A DNA stretch of 27,688 nucleotides from CAYOXD01 sp964407825 (lineage in GTDB: Bacteria; Desulfobacterota; Desulfobacteria; Desulfobacterales; JAFDDL01): positions 1 to 27,688 of the forward strand of contig CAYOXD010000029.1 of assembly GCA_964407825.1 (NCBI GenBank), read 5' to 3'. Each line of letters opens with the position of its first letter. The stretch's first letter is position 1. The notes under the pieces were generated by a model. That model was not told the DNA's origin and did no database searches. It saw only the letters and a list, made by a program, of their open reading frames with translations. Positions 1-8,479 of this stretch are shown here, piece after piece. Made by a program: the position numbers and the translations under genes.

Positions 1-34
1 ATTCCCGGGTGCTGGGTCGGAAAACTTTAGCCAT
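1..34 (-). CDS. 5' end of an unidentified leftward gene, cut by window edge
   Basis: Reading leftward, an ATG at 34-32 is preceded by an AAAGGGG Shine-Dalgarno-like stretch about 8 nt upstream. It opens a frame beginning MAKVFRPSTRE that runs off the window after 11 residues. The good ribosome site is the only support, and eleven residues are too few to assign a family. If real, it is divergent from the helicase gene starting near 248, and the roughly 210 bases between them would hold both promoters. I could not pick out a convincing promoter in that stretch on either strand. Confidence 0.4.
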   Translation of the reverse strand, partial: MAKVFRPSTRE

Positions 35-247
35 GTCGCTTGCCCCTTTCTTTATGGATTCGTGTTCCAAGCTGATGGATCTCAGCCTTCCGATAAGTAT
101 CGCGGGATGCCCCTTGGACCTCGGGCCTAGTCAAAAACCGCCTTGTTCCCGCCGCCCCCGGCATAATCTTTGTTCGAAAGCCCATATAAGCCATAGAAAG
201 CGTACGTATATCAATCATTGCAACAAACTGTGACATTAATCCGCCGC

Positions 248-3200
248 ATGATGAAAAGCAAGCAAAAAATAGCCCCCAAAGAGAAACTTTTCGCCTCTTG
301 TCTCCCCACTGCTGCGGGGAAAGCCGTTTCACCGGTGGACGAGTACATCTCTTCCCTGAGATCATCGTCGGTGTTCGGATCCCAGGTGGTCCATCATCAG
401 GTGCTGCCCGGCGCCGGGGCCCGAATCGTCTCTCCGCCGGCTGTGGCACGACCGGAGATGACAGCCGTCCTGGAGGCCATGGGGCTGGAGAAGCTCTTCA
501 GCCATCAGGCGACAGCCCTCGAACGGATCCGGGCAGGAGCTCACACGGTGCTGGCAACCCCCACGGCCTCAGGCAAGACGCTCGTGTACAATCTCCAGAG
601 CATCCATCAATATCTCCAGGATCCCCGATCCCGGGCCCTTTACCTCTTTCCCCTGAAGGCCCTGGCCCAGGACCAGCGGCGTGTCTTTGAGGGCCTGGCC
701 GCCCTGTGCCCGGAGCCGAGGCCCACGGCGGCCATCTATGATGGAGACACCACCGCCTGGCACCGGAAGAAGATCCGGCAGCGGCCCCCCACGGTGCTCA
801 TAACCAATCCGGAAATGCTGCACCTGTCCCTCCTGCCCTATCACGAGAACTGGGAGGAATTCTTCGGTGGACTGAAACTGGTGGTGATCGACGAGGTGCA
901 CACCTACCGGGGGGTGATGGGCTCCCATATGTCCCAGGTCTTCAGGCGGCTGAGGCGGATCTGTGCCCATTACGGGTCGAGTCCCACCTTCGTTTTCTGC
1001 TCCGCGACCCTGGGAAACCCGGATGCGCTCTGTTCACAGCTCAGCGGTCTTCCCGTGACCGCGATAACCGAAAGCGGCGCTTCCCGGGGAAAGCGGCACC
1101 TGGTGCTTATCGATCCGCTCCAGGGGGCTTCCCGGGCAGCCATCGGATTGCTCAAGGCAGCGCTTCACCGGGGGCTTCGCACCATCGTCTATGCGCAATC
1201 GCGAAGGATGACCGAGCTGATTGCCCTTTGGGCCGCCAACCGGTCGGGGAAATTTGCGGATCGGATCTCCGCCTACCGGGCCGGGTTTCTGCCCGAGGAG
1301 CGCCGGGACATCGAGGCCAGGCTCTCCACCGGATCGCTTCTGGCCGTCATCACCACCAGCGCCCTCGAATTGGGGATCGATGTGGGGGATCTGGATCTGT
1401 GCCTGCTGGTGGGGTATCCCGGCACCCTGGTGTCCACCTGGCAGCGGGGGGGACGGGTGGGCCGCGGCGGTCAGGACGCGGCTGTCATCCTGATCGCCGG
1501 TGAGGACGCCCTGGACCGCTATTTTCTGCGGCATCCCGCGCAACTTGTCTCCCAGCGGCCCGAATCGGCCGTCATCAATCCGTTCAACCCGGATATCCTG
1601 GCCAAACATCTTCCCTGCGCGGCCGCCGAGCTTCCGCTGCAGATGGACGAGCCCCTGATGGGCGAGGCAGCCGTGCAGGCGGTTGTGCGGCAACTGGAGA
1701 TCGAGGGCCCTCTGCTGCGGGATGCCACGGGTCGAACGGTTTATGCCCGGCAGAAACGGCCCCAGCGCCACGTGGGTCTGCGGGGGACGGGGGGCAGGTT
1801 CCGGATCCTGATCCGGGATACGGGCGAGTTGGCCGGGGAGATCGATGACTTCCGGGCCTATCGCGAGACCCATCCCGGCGCCGTCTATCTGCACAGGGGA
1901 AAGACTTACAGGGTTACGGACCTGGACACGGATACCCGCACCATTCGAGTGACTCCTCGGGAGGTGGACTTCTATACAAGGGTCATGGGACGAAAGGAAA
2001 CGCGGATTCTTGAAAAGACGGCGGAGCGCCGGCTTTGGGGGAGCCGGGTGGCGGTGGGGCGGTTGCGGGTGACCGATCAGGTGACGGGCTATGAGACCTG
2101 GCGCATCCGGGGAAACACGCTCCTCAACCGTCTGCCTCTGGATCTTCCCCCCCAGGTGTTTGAAACCCAGGGCCTCTGGGTGGCCCTCCCGCCAGCGGTT
2201 CAACTGGCCGCGGAGCAGGGGCATACCCATTTCATGGGAGGGATCCACGCCATCGAACATGCGGCCATCGGCATCTTTCCCCTTCTCGTCATGACGGACC
2301 GGAACGATCTCGGCGGCATCTCGACCCCCTTTCACGAGCAGGTCGGAGGGCCCGCCGTGTTCATCTATGATGCCGTCCCGGGCGGGGCGGGACTCAGTGC
2401 CGCTGCCTTTGAACGGGCCGGGGAGCTGCTGTCCCATACCCTGGCGGCCATTTCCTCGTGTCCCTGCGAAACCGGGTGTCCTGCCTGCGTGCACTCCCCC
2501 AAGTGCGGCTCCGGGAATCGTCCCATCGACAAGGCCGCGGCTCTCTTCCTCCTGGAGCGGATGAAGGCGCTTGGGCCCACCGTCGGAACGGCCGCGCAGG
2601 CCCCTGAACCAGGTGCGTCCCCCGCACCCGGGGCAGTGGCAAAAGACGCCCCCGGTCCCCACGCCCGTCGACTGACGCCGCGCATCCGCAAACGAAGCCG
2701 GCTTCTCATCCGCCGGCCTTCGCTTCACTATTGCGTGTTCGACCTGGAGACCCAGCGTTCAGCCCAGGAGGTGGGTGGGTGGCATCGATGCGACCGGATG
2801 GGGGTTTCCTGTGGTGTGGTCTACGATTCGAAGACCGATCAGTACCATGCCTACCTCTCCCACCAGGTGCCGGAGCTCATCGCGCATCTGAAAAAGGCGG
2901 ATCGGGTGATCGGGTTCAACGTGAAGCGGTTTGACTATGCCGTGTTGTCCGGGTACAGTTCCTATGACTTTGGAGGCCTCGATACCCTGGATCTCCTGGA
3001 GTCGGTCCACCGGCAGCTGGGCTTCCGGCTTTCCCTGGATCATCTGGCCGAGGCAACCCTCGACACCCGCAAGTCCGGCGACGGTCTTCAGGCCCTGCGG
3101 TGGTGGAAGGAGGGAAGAATCGACGACATCGTGGCCTACTGCAGGAAGGATGTGGAAATAACGAAGGCTTTGTATGGATATGGCAGGAAGAACGGGTTCT

Positions 3201-3253
3201 TGCTCTTTCACAACCGGGCCGGGCAGACCGTCCGGGTGCCGGTGAAGTGGTGA
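248..3253 (+). CDS. MrfA-like DEXH helicase (DUF1998/MZB) fused to a DEDD-type exonuclease domain
   Basis: Superfamily 2 helicase of about 1001 residues. Visible motifs are Walker A (TPTASGKT, about residues 103-110), the DEVH box near 215, SAT near 251, and motif VI QRGGRVGRGG near 399-408. A C-terminal cysteine cluster (CPCETGCPACVHSPKC, about 738-753) is the zinc site typical of the DUF1998/MZB end of MrfA (YprA). After a Pro/Ala-rich linker, residues about 828-1001 form an RNase H-fold exonuclease like YprB/MrfB, with FDLE near 831, GFNVKRFD near 888 and a CRKDVEIT block near 968. In Bacillus subtilis MrfA and MrfB are separate proteins that repair mitomycin C damage; here both activities are on one chain. 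The frame can be extended to a TTG at 218, but ATG 248 (or 251) is preferred; neither has a strong ribosome site. aat follows 16 nt later, probably co-transcribed. The DNA-repair role is inferred from family. Confidence 0.92.
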   Translation: MMKSKQKIAPKEKLFASCLPTAAGKAVSPVDEYISSLRSSSVFGSQVVHHQVLPGAGARIVSPPAVARPEMTAVLEAMGLEKLFSHQATALERIRAGAHTVLATPTASGKTLVYNLQSIHQYLQDPRSRALYLFPLKALAQDQRRVFEGLAALCPEPRPTAAIYDGDTTAWHRKKIRQRPPTVLITNPEMLHLSLLPYHENWEEFFGGLKLVVIDEVHTYRGVMGSHMSQVFRRLRRICAHYGSSPTFVFCSATLGNPDALCSQLSGLPVTAITESGASRGKRHLVLIDPLQGASRAAIGLLKAALHRGLRTIVYAQSRRMTELIALWAANRSGKFADRISAYRAGFLPEERRDIEARLSTGSLLAVITTSALELGIDVGDLDLCLLVGYPGTLVSTWQRGGRVGRGGQDAAVILIAGEDALDRYFLRHPAQLVSQRPESAVINPFNPDILAKHLPCAAAELPLQMDEPLMGEAAVQAVVRQLEIEGPLLRDATGRTVYARQKRPQRHVGLRGTGGRFRILIRDTGELAGEIDDFRAYRETHPGAVYLHRGKTYRVTDLDTDTRTIRVTPREVDFYTRVMGRKETRILEKTAERRLWGSRVAVGRLRVTDQVTGYETWRIRGNTLLNRLPLDLPPQVFETQGLWVALPPAVQLAAEQGHTHFMGGIHAIEHAAIGIFPLLVMTDRNDLGGISTPFHEQVGGPAVFIYDAVPGGAGLSAAAFERAGELLSHTLAAISSCPCETGCPACVHSPKCGSGNRPIDKAAALFLLERMKALGPTVGTAAQAPEPGASPAPGAVAKDAPGPHARRLTPRIRKRSRLLIRRPSLHYCVFDLETQRSAQEVGGWHRCDRMGVSCGVVYDSKTDQYHAYLSHQVPELIAHLKKADRVIGFNVKRFDYAVLSGYSSYDFGGLDTLDLLESVHRQLGFRLSLDHLAEATLDTRKSGDGLQALRWWKEGRIDDIVAYCRKDVEITKALYGYGRKNGFLLFHNRAGQTVRVPVKW

Positions 3254-3269
3254 CGGCAGGAGCCTTCTG

Positions 3270-3950
3270 ATGCCGGTGTTTGTTCTGTCGGAGCGGATCC
3301 TGTTTCCGCCGGCCCACCTGGCCGATAACAGCGGGCTGCTGGCCGTGGGGGGGGATCTAAGTCGGGAGCGGCTCCTCTGCGCTTACCGAAACGGTATTTT
3401 TCCCTGGTATTCCAAGGGAGAGCCCATCCTGTGGTGGTCTCCGAATCCGAGGCTCGTTCTGTACCCTCCGGAGTTGAAGGTCTCACGCCGCCTCCAGAGG
3501 ATCATAAGGGGCCAGGCCTTCACGGTCACTCTGGATCAGGCCTTTGACGAGGTCATCCGTGCCTGCGCGGCCCCGCGATCGAGCCAGCAGCCAGGTACCT
3601 GGCTCGTTCCGGAGATGATTGGGGCCTATGAGGGGCTTCATGCCGCGGGGATCGCCCACTCGGTGGAGGCCTGGCAGGGGGGGCGCCTGGCTGGCGGACT
3701 CTACGGGGTCTGCCTGGGCGGCTGCTTTTTCGGGGAGTCCATGTTCACCCGGGTAAGCAACGCCTCCAAGGTGGCCTTTGTCACCCTGGTGCAGCACCTG
3801 GCCGCCCGGGGATTCGATATGATCGATTGCCAGGTCACCACCGCGCATCTGCTTCGCTTCGGCGCAAGGCAGGTACCGAGGAAGCGCTTTTTAAAGGAAC
3901 TCTCGGCCTCCCTGGAAAAGCCGACCCTGCAGGGGCGCTGGAGCTGGTGA
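3270..3950 (+). CDS. aat: leucyl/phenylalanyl-tRNA--protein transferase
   Basis: Transfers Leu or Phe from aminoacyl-tRNA to proteins with N-terminal Arg or Lys, marking them for ClpS/ClpAP degradation (N-degron pathway) in the cytoplasm. The 226-residue length is normal for the family. Hallmarks include LLAVGGDLS (23-31), the YRNGIFPWY block (39-47), WWSPNPR (55-61), and the GGCFFGESMF core near 150-160. The ATG at 3270 is well supported by AGGAG seven bases upstream. It lies 16 nt after the helicase stop, so the two are probably one transcript, though no functional link is known. It converges on the DUF3108 gene. Confidence 0.97.
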   Translation: MPVFVLSERILFPPAHLADNSGLLAVGGDLSRERLLCAYRNGIFPWYSKGEPILWWSPNPRLVLYPPELKVSRRLQRIIRGQAFTVTLDQAFDEVIRACAAPRSSQQPGTWLVPEMIGAYEGLHAAGIAHSVEAWQGGRLAGGLYGVCLGGCFFGESMFTRVSNASKVAFVTLVQHLAARGFDMIDCQVTTAHLLRFGARQVPRKRFLKELSASLEKPTLQGRWSW

Positions 3951-4002
3951 TCTTTCACGGCCTCGATTATCGTTTTGCTCAGCTGTGCTGTCCGACCGAT
4001 GA

Positions 4003-4791
4003 TCAAGGCCGCTTTCGCTCCGGAACGCCGCCCGGTTCCTCCGCCACCAATTCGGCCACGAAGCTGCCGATGGCCACCTTGCTCTTGACCCTCACGGGGA
4101 TGTGCCGCGCGTCCGCAGTCACCCAGACTCTGATGGAGGCGTCCTTGCTCTTCTTGAATACGCCCCCAACCTCCTTGATGCTGGGTTCTATGAGAAGGGT
4201 ATCGTAGGTTTTGCCTTTGATGTGGAGCCGTTCCCGTTTTTCGACCCTGGCCCGGCCAAGGACGCATTTATGGCCGTCGCTGACCGGCCGTTGGAGGTGG
4301 TCGCCCACCTTCAGGGGGCGGGTCCGGGCATAGTAAAAGATGGACAGGGGGTCGAAAGCGCCGGGGAGGATCGATATGGGTGACTTTTTCTTTTTATCCT
4401 GGATACGGGTGGCCTTATTTTCGTTCCAGTCGTAGTGGACTTTGATATTTCTCCGGGTGTGGCCCTCCTTTTGGCTTTGCCGGAAGGCCAGGCTGTGGAC
4501 CATGTGGGCGTCCGTATAGGCGTCGATGCGGTCCCGGACCTTGTAGAAGAGGTCGATGAGGGGGTAGGTTCTGGCGGTCAAGACGAAATGATAGGCGGGG
4601 GCGCCGTCGATGGCAGCCATGGGACGAACCTCCAGGACCGCCACCCCGGCGGGGATGATGCCCCATTTGAGCTGGAAGGTCAGCTTCTCCCCGGGGCGGA
4701 AGGGCATTGCGCCGCTCTGGGCGAAGCACAGGGCGGGGCACCCCAGGACGAGAAGGATTAGACCCACCTTCAGCCTTTGGCAAGTATTCAT
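4003..4791 (-). CDS. DUF3108 domain-containing exported protein
   Basis: A 262-residue protein with an N-terminal signal peptide (hydrophobic segment about residues 9-24 ending in CFAQS, a plausible signal peptidase I site). The mature part matches the DUF3108 pattern: an opening FRPGEKLTFQLKWG strand followed by alternating beta-strand repeats. The family is predicted periplasmic or envelope-associated, and its biochemical role is unknown to me. ATG at 4791 is chosen over the in-frame TTG at 4794; the upstream AGAGAA is a weak ribosome site. The start is only about 12 bases from the N gap, so its promoter is lost in unsequenced DNA. It converges with aat over about 50 bases with no clear terminator hairpin. 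Confidence 0.82.
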   Translation of the reverse strand: MNTCQRLKVGLILLVLGCPALCFAQSGAMPFRPGEKLTFQLKWGIIPAGVAVLEVRPMAAIDGAPAYHFVLTARTYPLIDLFYKVRDRIDAYTDAHMVHSLAFRQSQKEGHTRRNIKVHYDWNENKATRIQDKKKKSPISILPGAFDPLSIFYYARTRPLKVGDHLQRPVSDGHKCVLGRARVEKRERLHIKGKTYDTLLIEPSIKEVGGVFKKSKDASIRVWVTADARHIPVRVKSKVAIGSFVAELVAEEPGGVPERKRP

Positions 4792-4803
4792 CAATGTTCT
4801 CTA

Positions 4804-4903
4804 NNNNNNNNNNNNNNNNNNNNNNNNNNNNNNNNNNNNNNNNNNNNNNNNNNNNNNNNNNNNNNNNNNNNNNNNNNNNNNNNNNNNNNNNNNNNNNNNN
4901 NNN
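4804..4903. other. Assembly gap (100 N)
   Basis: Exactly 100 undetermined bases, the usual placeholder for a scaffold join of unknown length. The right flank carries short repeats (TATAGGC twice in tandem) and a 12-bp inverted repeat, which could have caused the assembly break. Adjacency of the DUF3108 gene and kdsB should therefore not be taken as proven. Confidence 0.99.
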
Positions 4904-4970
4904 GCTTCCGCGGTGGTATGCGATTGCCCTGGTGACTTGCTGCCCAAAGCTTGCGCTGCGGTCTGGTATA

Positions 4971-5001
4971 GGCTATAGGCAAAGGGCTGTTGCCTATAGC
5001 C
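4971..5001. repeat. Perfect 12-bp inverted repeat just upstream of kdsB, with an overlapping alternative hairpin
   Basis: GGCTATAGGCAA (4971-4982) and TTGCCTATAGCC (4990-5001) are perfect complements around a 7-base loop. An overlapping second hairpin is possible: AAGGGCT (4982-4988) pairs with AGCCCTT (4998-5004). The two cannot form together. The element ends 8 bases before the kdsB ATG, and no Shine-Dalgarno sequence is visible in that space. It may be a leader control element or one copy of a dispersed repeat at the N gap; the window cannot decide. Confidence 0.7.
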
Positions 5002-5009
5002 CTTAACCC

Positions 5010-5798
5010 ATGACCCTTCGTGACCCTATGCCGACCAAACCCAACAAGATCGTCGTTATCATTCCCTCCCGATTCGGTTCCTCGCGATTTGAGGGCAAAC
5101 CCCTGGCACTGATCCACGGCCGGCCCATGATCCAGTGGGTGTATGAAAGATCCCAGATGGCGGAAAACATCACGGATGTGGTGGTCGCCACGGACGACCG
5201 GCGGATCTTTGATGCGGTCAGGGGGTTCGGCGGCAGGGCCCTGATGACCTCCGAGTCGAACCGGAGCGGCACCGACAGGGTGGGGGAGGCCGCGGGGTTG
5301 ATGGGGTTGGCGCCGGAGGACCTGGTCATCAACATTCAGGGGGATCAGCCGCTCATCGATCCCAGGTGCCTGGATGGCCTGGTGGCTCCCTTCCTCCTGC
5401 CGGAGGGGCAGGCCGTCGACATGGCCACACTGGCCTTCAGGATCGTCGATCCAAGGGAAATCACGGACCCGAAGGATGTCAAGGTCACCTTTTCCAGGGA
5501 CGGCAATGCCCTGTACTTTTCAAGATCGCCCATTCCCTTTCCAAGGGATCGGGCCACCTCCGTCGACACCTACAAGCATCTGGGGGTCTACGCCTATTCG
5601 CGCCGTTTTCTGGAGGTCTTCAGGGGGCTCGCCGAGGGGACGCTGGAACGGGTTGAAAAGCTCGAGCAGCTCCGCGCCCTGGAGCATGGCTACGCCATCC
5701 GCGTGGTGGTGACCGCCTACGACTCGCCGGAGGTAGATCTACCGGAGGATATCGGCAGAATAGAGGCCAAGCTGGATCGGCCTTCTTCCCCGGCCTGA
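5010..5798 (+). CDS. kdsB: 3-deoxy-manno-octulosonate cytidylyltransferase (CMP-KDO synthetase)
   Basis: Activates KDO with CTP to give CMP-KDO for the inner core of lipopolysaccharide; cytoplasmic. The nucleotidyltransferase signature IPSRFGSSRFEGKPL lies at residues 18-32, VVVATDDRRI follows at about 56-65, and INIQGDQPLIDP near 107 includes the metal-binding Asp region. Length is 262 residues from ATG 5010, or 256 from ATG 5028; the family is usually about 250, so either start fits. Neither start has a clear ribosome site. The gene sits directly after a hairpin element and the scaffold gap, and converges tightly (4 nt) on the coiled-coil gene. Its presence shows an LPS-bearing envelope. 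Confidence 0.97.
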   Translation: MTLRDPMPTKPNKIVVIIPSRFGSSRFEGKPLALIHGRPMIQWVYERSQMAENITDVVVATDDRRIFDAVRGFGGRALMTSESNRSGTDRVGEAAGLMGLAPEDLVINIQGDQPLIDPRCLDGLVAPFLLPEGQAVDMATLAFRIVDPREITDPKDVKVTFSRDGNALYFSRSPIPFPRDRATSVDTYKHLGVYAYSRRFLEVFRGLAEGTLERVEKLEQLRALEHGYAIRVVVTAYDSPEVDLPEDIGRIEAKLDRPSSPA

Positions 5799-5802
5799 AG
5801 GC

Positions 5803-6723
5803 CTACTGGATGTTCTGCTCGGTGATCTGCCCGGCTTTCAGGGTGCCCGGCTGCTTTTGCGCGGTGGAAGCCGGAGAGGCTGGGGCCTTGGGCTCGATCG
5901 CCCCCGTTGGCCCTGCGGATCGCTTCGGGGCTTTTCCGGCGATGCCAAGGCGCTTCTTTACGGCCTGCAGCTCGCTGGCCAGCTGATCCACGGATCGGTT
6001 CAATGCCTGCCTCTTTGTCTGGTTCGCCTTGAGGGTTTTCTCCAGAAGCGTCAGCTTCTCGGAGAGCGCCGCGTTGGCCTCCTTCAGGGGTAAGATGGTT
6101 TTGGACAGCATATCGGTTTTTGCCTTGAGCGCGGCGATTCCCCCGGAGATCTCCTTCTGCTCGGTATCATGGGCAGCCTGGTTTTTCTTCACCGCCTTTT
6201 TCAGCGGGTCGACGCTCACTTCCAGCCGGTTTAACGTCCTGGACAGGGAGGCGATTTTGTCCTCCACATGTTTCCGGCGTGCCGCTATTTTCTCCAGGGC
6301 GCTGCGGGCCTTCTGGCTGTCGGTTTGCAGGGAGTCCACGGCCTTTTGCAGGTCCGTGGTCCGCCTTTGCATCTCCTTGGCGTTCTTTTCTAAACTCGTA
6401 TCCAGGCGGTTGAGGTCGTCTTCCAGCTTGGCGGATTTCACGGACAGGGTTGAAAACTTCGATTGAAGATCCAGGGCGATGTGTTCGGTCATCCGGCTGC
6501 CGGCATTTTGAATCCCGAGCATCCTGTTCCTGATATCCACATACCCGACGATGCAAAGCCCCAGTGTGATGACCAGAACCACGGGCAGCAGGAATCCGCG
6601 CCGGTGGTGGGGGCGGGCTATCCTGCTGCGTCTCTGGGGTTTGACCGGCTTTCTGCCCAGAACGCTCTCGGGCATCTCGTCATCCAGGGAGAATTTGAAT
6701 TCGTTAGGGTCATGGTCTGTCAT
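5803..6723 (-). CDS. Membrane-anchored coiled-coil protein of unknown function
   Basis: A 306-residue protein with no enzymatic motif that I recognise. Residues 1-43 are polar and basic near the end (QRRSRIARPHHRRG); about 44-66 form one transmembrane helix (FLLPVVLVITLGLCIVGYV). Residues about 80-265 are a long Lys/Glu/Ala/Leu-rich heptad coiled coil, followed by a Pro/Ala-rich tail. The positive-inside rule places the short N-terminus in the cytoplasm and the coiled coil in the periplasm. It starts 6 nt after the guaA stop and is very likely co-transcribed with it. Similar anchors occur in proteins spanning or scaffolding the envelope, but no function can be assigned. Confidence 0.75.
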   Translation of the reverse strand: MTDHDPNEFKFSLDDEMPESVLGRKPVKPQRRSRIARPHHRRGFLLPVVLVITLGLCIVGYVDIRNRMLGIQNAGSRMTEHIALDLQSKFSTLSVKSAKLEDDLNRLDTSLEKNAKEMQRRTTDLQKAVDSLQTDSQKARSALEKIAARRKHVEDKIASLSRTLNRLEVSVDPLKKAVKKNQAAHDTEQKEISGGIAALKAKTDMLSKTILPLKEANAALSEKLTLLEKTLKANQTKRQALNRSVDQLASELQAVKKRLGIAGKAPKRSAGPTGAIEPKAPASPASTAQKQPGTLKAGQITEQNIQ

Positions 6724-6729
6724 GGCGGT

Positions 6730-8259
6730 TTATTCCCATTCGATGGTGCTGGGGGGTTTGGAGCTGATGTCGTAGACAACGCGATTGACACCGCTTACCT
6801 CGTTGATGATTCGGTTCGATATCCTTGCCAGCAGTTCGTGGGGCAATCTGGCCCAGTCGGCCGTCATGGCATCCTTGCTCGTAACCGCGCGGATGGCGAT
6901 GATATTCTCATAGGTTCTCATGTCTCCCATGACCCCCACGCTCTTGATGGGTAGGAGGACCGCGAAGGACTGCCAGAGTTTTTGATAAAACCCGTTGGCC
7001 CTGATCTCCTCCAGAAGGACCGCATCCACCTCCCGGAGCACCTCAAGGCGTTTGCGTGTGATTTCACCGATGACCCGGATACCCAGGCCGGGGCCCGGAA
7101 AGGGCTGTCGCCACACCAGCGCATCGGGCAGCCCGAGCGCCTTTCCCAGAACCCGAACTTCGTCCTTGAACAGAAATTTCAGTGGTTCCACCAGCTTCAA
7201 TTTCATGCGTTTGGGAAGGCCACCCACATTGTGGTGGGATTTGATTACAGAGGTGGGACCGCCGAACGCGGATTGGGACTCGATAATGTCCGGGTAGAGA
7301 GTCCCCTGGGCGAGAAAGGCCGCGTTCTTGATCTTGGCCGCTTCGGCTTCGAAGACATCCATGAAAACCTTGCCGATGATTTTTCGTTTTTTTTCCGGGT
7401 CCGTCACGCCGGCAAGGGCGGAAAGAAACCGGTTCCTGGCGCCGATGAAGCGGATATTGATGTCAAGATGCTGCTTTAAAACGGTTTTGAGCTTGACGGC
7501 CTCGTCTTTCCGCAGAAGGCCGTTGTCCACGAAAATGCAGGTCAGGTGCTTTCCGATCGCCTGGTGCACCAGGACCGCGGTTACCGAGGAGTCCACGCCG
7601 CCACTCAGGCCCAGGATAACCTTTTTATTCCCCACCATTTCCTGGATCTCCCGGACGGCGTCCCGGGCAAAGGAGGTCATGGTCCAGAGCCGCTGGCATC
7701 GGCAGATATCGAAGAGAAAATTGGAAAGCATCTTTTTCCCCTCGGCCGTATGCTCCACCTCCGGGTGGAATTGGAGACCGTAGAGATTTTTTCCCGGATG
7801 GGCGAGCGCGGCCACCGCCGTGTTGTCGGTGGCCGCCAGGAGGTCAAATCCCGGTGGAAGCGTTGCAATGGAATCTCCATGGCTCATCCAGCAGGTGGAT
7901 GCGGGCGAGATGCCGTCTAAAAGCATCCCCTTCTTTTTCAGCTTCAGCTCCGCAAAGCCGTATTCGCGCTTGCTCGCGCGTTTGACCTCCCCACCGAGGG
8001 CATCGATCATGAACTGCATCCCGTAGCAGATGCCCAGGACCGGAATGCCGAGCTCGAAGATGCCCGGGTCGGCCTTGGGGCTGTTTGGCTCGTAGATGCT
8101 GGAGGGGCCGCCGGAGAGAATGATGCCCTCCGGGGCCAGCTCCCGGATCTTGTCCAGGGGCAGACCCGGCGGTTCGATTTGGCAGTATACCTCGTGTTCC
8201 CGGACCCGCCGGGCAATGAGCTGATTATATTGAGAACCGAAATCAATGATCAATATCAT
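6730..8259 (-). CDS. guaA: GMP synthase (glutamine-hydrolysing)
   Basis: Converts XMP to GMP using ATP and glutamine, the last step of guanine nucleotide synthesis. The N-terminal class I amidotransferase domain shows GGPSSIY, the nucleophile Cys78 in GICYGMQF, and HPEVEHT near 165-171. The PP-loop ATP pyrophosphatase domain follows with GLSGGVDSS near 216-224, and the dimerisation domain ends PPSTIEWE, the conserved family terminus. Length is 509 residues, normal. ATG 8259 is chosen over an in-frame TTG at 8265 because AAAGGA lies 6 nt ahead of it. The leader is too short for a purine riboswitch and none is visible. No guaB is present in the window. Confidence 0.98.
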   Translation of the reverse strand: MILIIDFGSQYNQLIARRVREHEVYCQIEPPGLPLDKIRELAPEGIILSGGPSSIYEPNSPKADPGIFELGIPVLGICYGMQFMIDALGGEVKRASKREYGFAELKLKKKGMLLDGISPASTCWMSHGDSIATLPPGFDLLAATDNTAVAALAHPGKNLYGLQFHPEVEHTAEGKKMLSNFLFDICRCQRLWTMTSFARDAVREIQEMVGNKKVILGLSGGVDSSVTAVLVHQAIGKHLTCIFVDNGLLRKDEAVKLKTVLKQHLDINIRFIGARNRFLSALAGVTDPEKKRKIIGKVFMDVFEAEAAKIKNAAFLAQGTLYPDIIESQSAFGGPTSVIKSHHNVGGLPKRMKLKLVEPLKFLFKDEVRVLGKALGLPDALVWRQPFPGPGLGIRVIGEITRKRLEVLREVDAVLLEEIRANGFYQKLWQSFAVLLPIKSVGVMGDMRTYENIIAIRAVTSKDAMTADWARLPHELLARISNRIINEVSGVNRVVYDISSKPPSTIEWE

Positions 8260-8288
8260 GGACAATCCTTTGGTTTTTTAAGAAAGTT

Positions 8289-8317
8289 CTATTATCCGAA
8301 AGGGAGGTTCATTTCAA
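8289..8317 (-). promoter_or_regulatory. Candidate sigma-70 promoter for guaA
   Basis: On the minus strand TTGAAA (8312-8317) and TAATAG (8289-8294) are separated by 17 bases. Transcription would start near 8282, giving a leader of about 23 bases that includes the guaA ribosome site. The -35 is a good match and the -10 is only moderate; GATAAT shifted by two bases (15-nt spacer) is an alternative -10. Confidence 0.4.
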
Positions 8318-8479
8318 GATTTTAATGGGGGGTGGGGACGGCTCATCGGGAATCAACGGACAGAGCGGAAACGGATTGCTTAAACCGTTCGGCTATGCTA
8401 TTCAAACGCCGAATTTTAAAACCATTGGAAGGGAAGCCCCGAATACGATACCCTGGAACCAGGGGCAAAAGATGGACCG

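Noticed and set aside
1034..2728. 564-codon minus-strand open frame opposite the helicase
   Set aside because: It is Pro/Gly/Arg-rich shadow of a high-GC gene with clear helicase motifs on the other strand.
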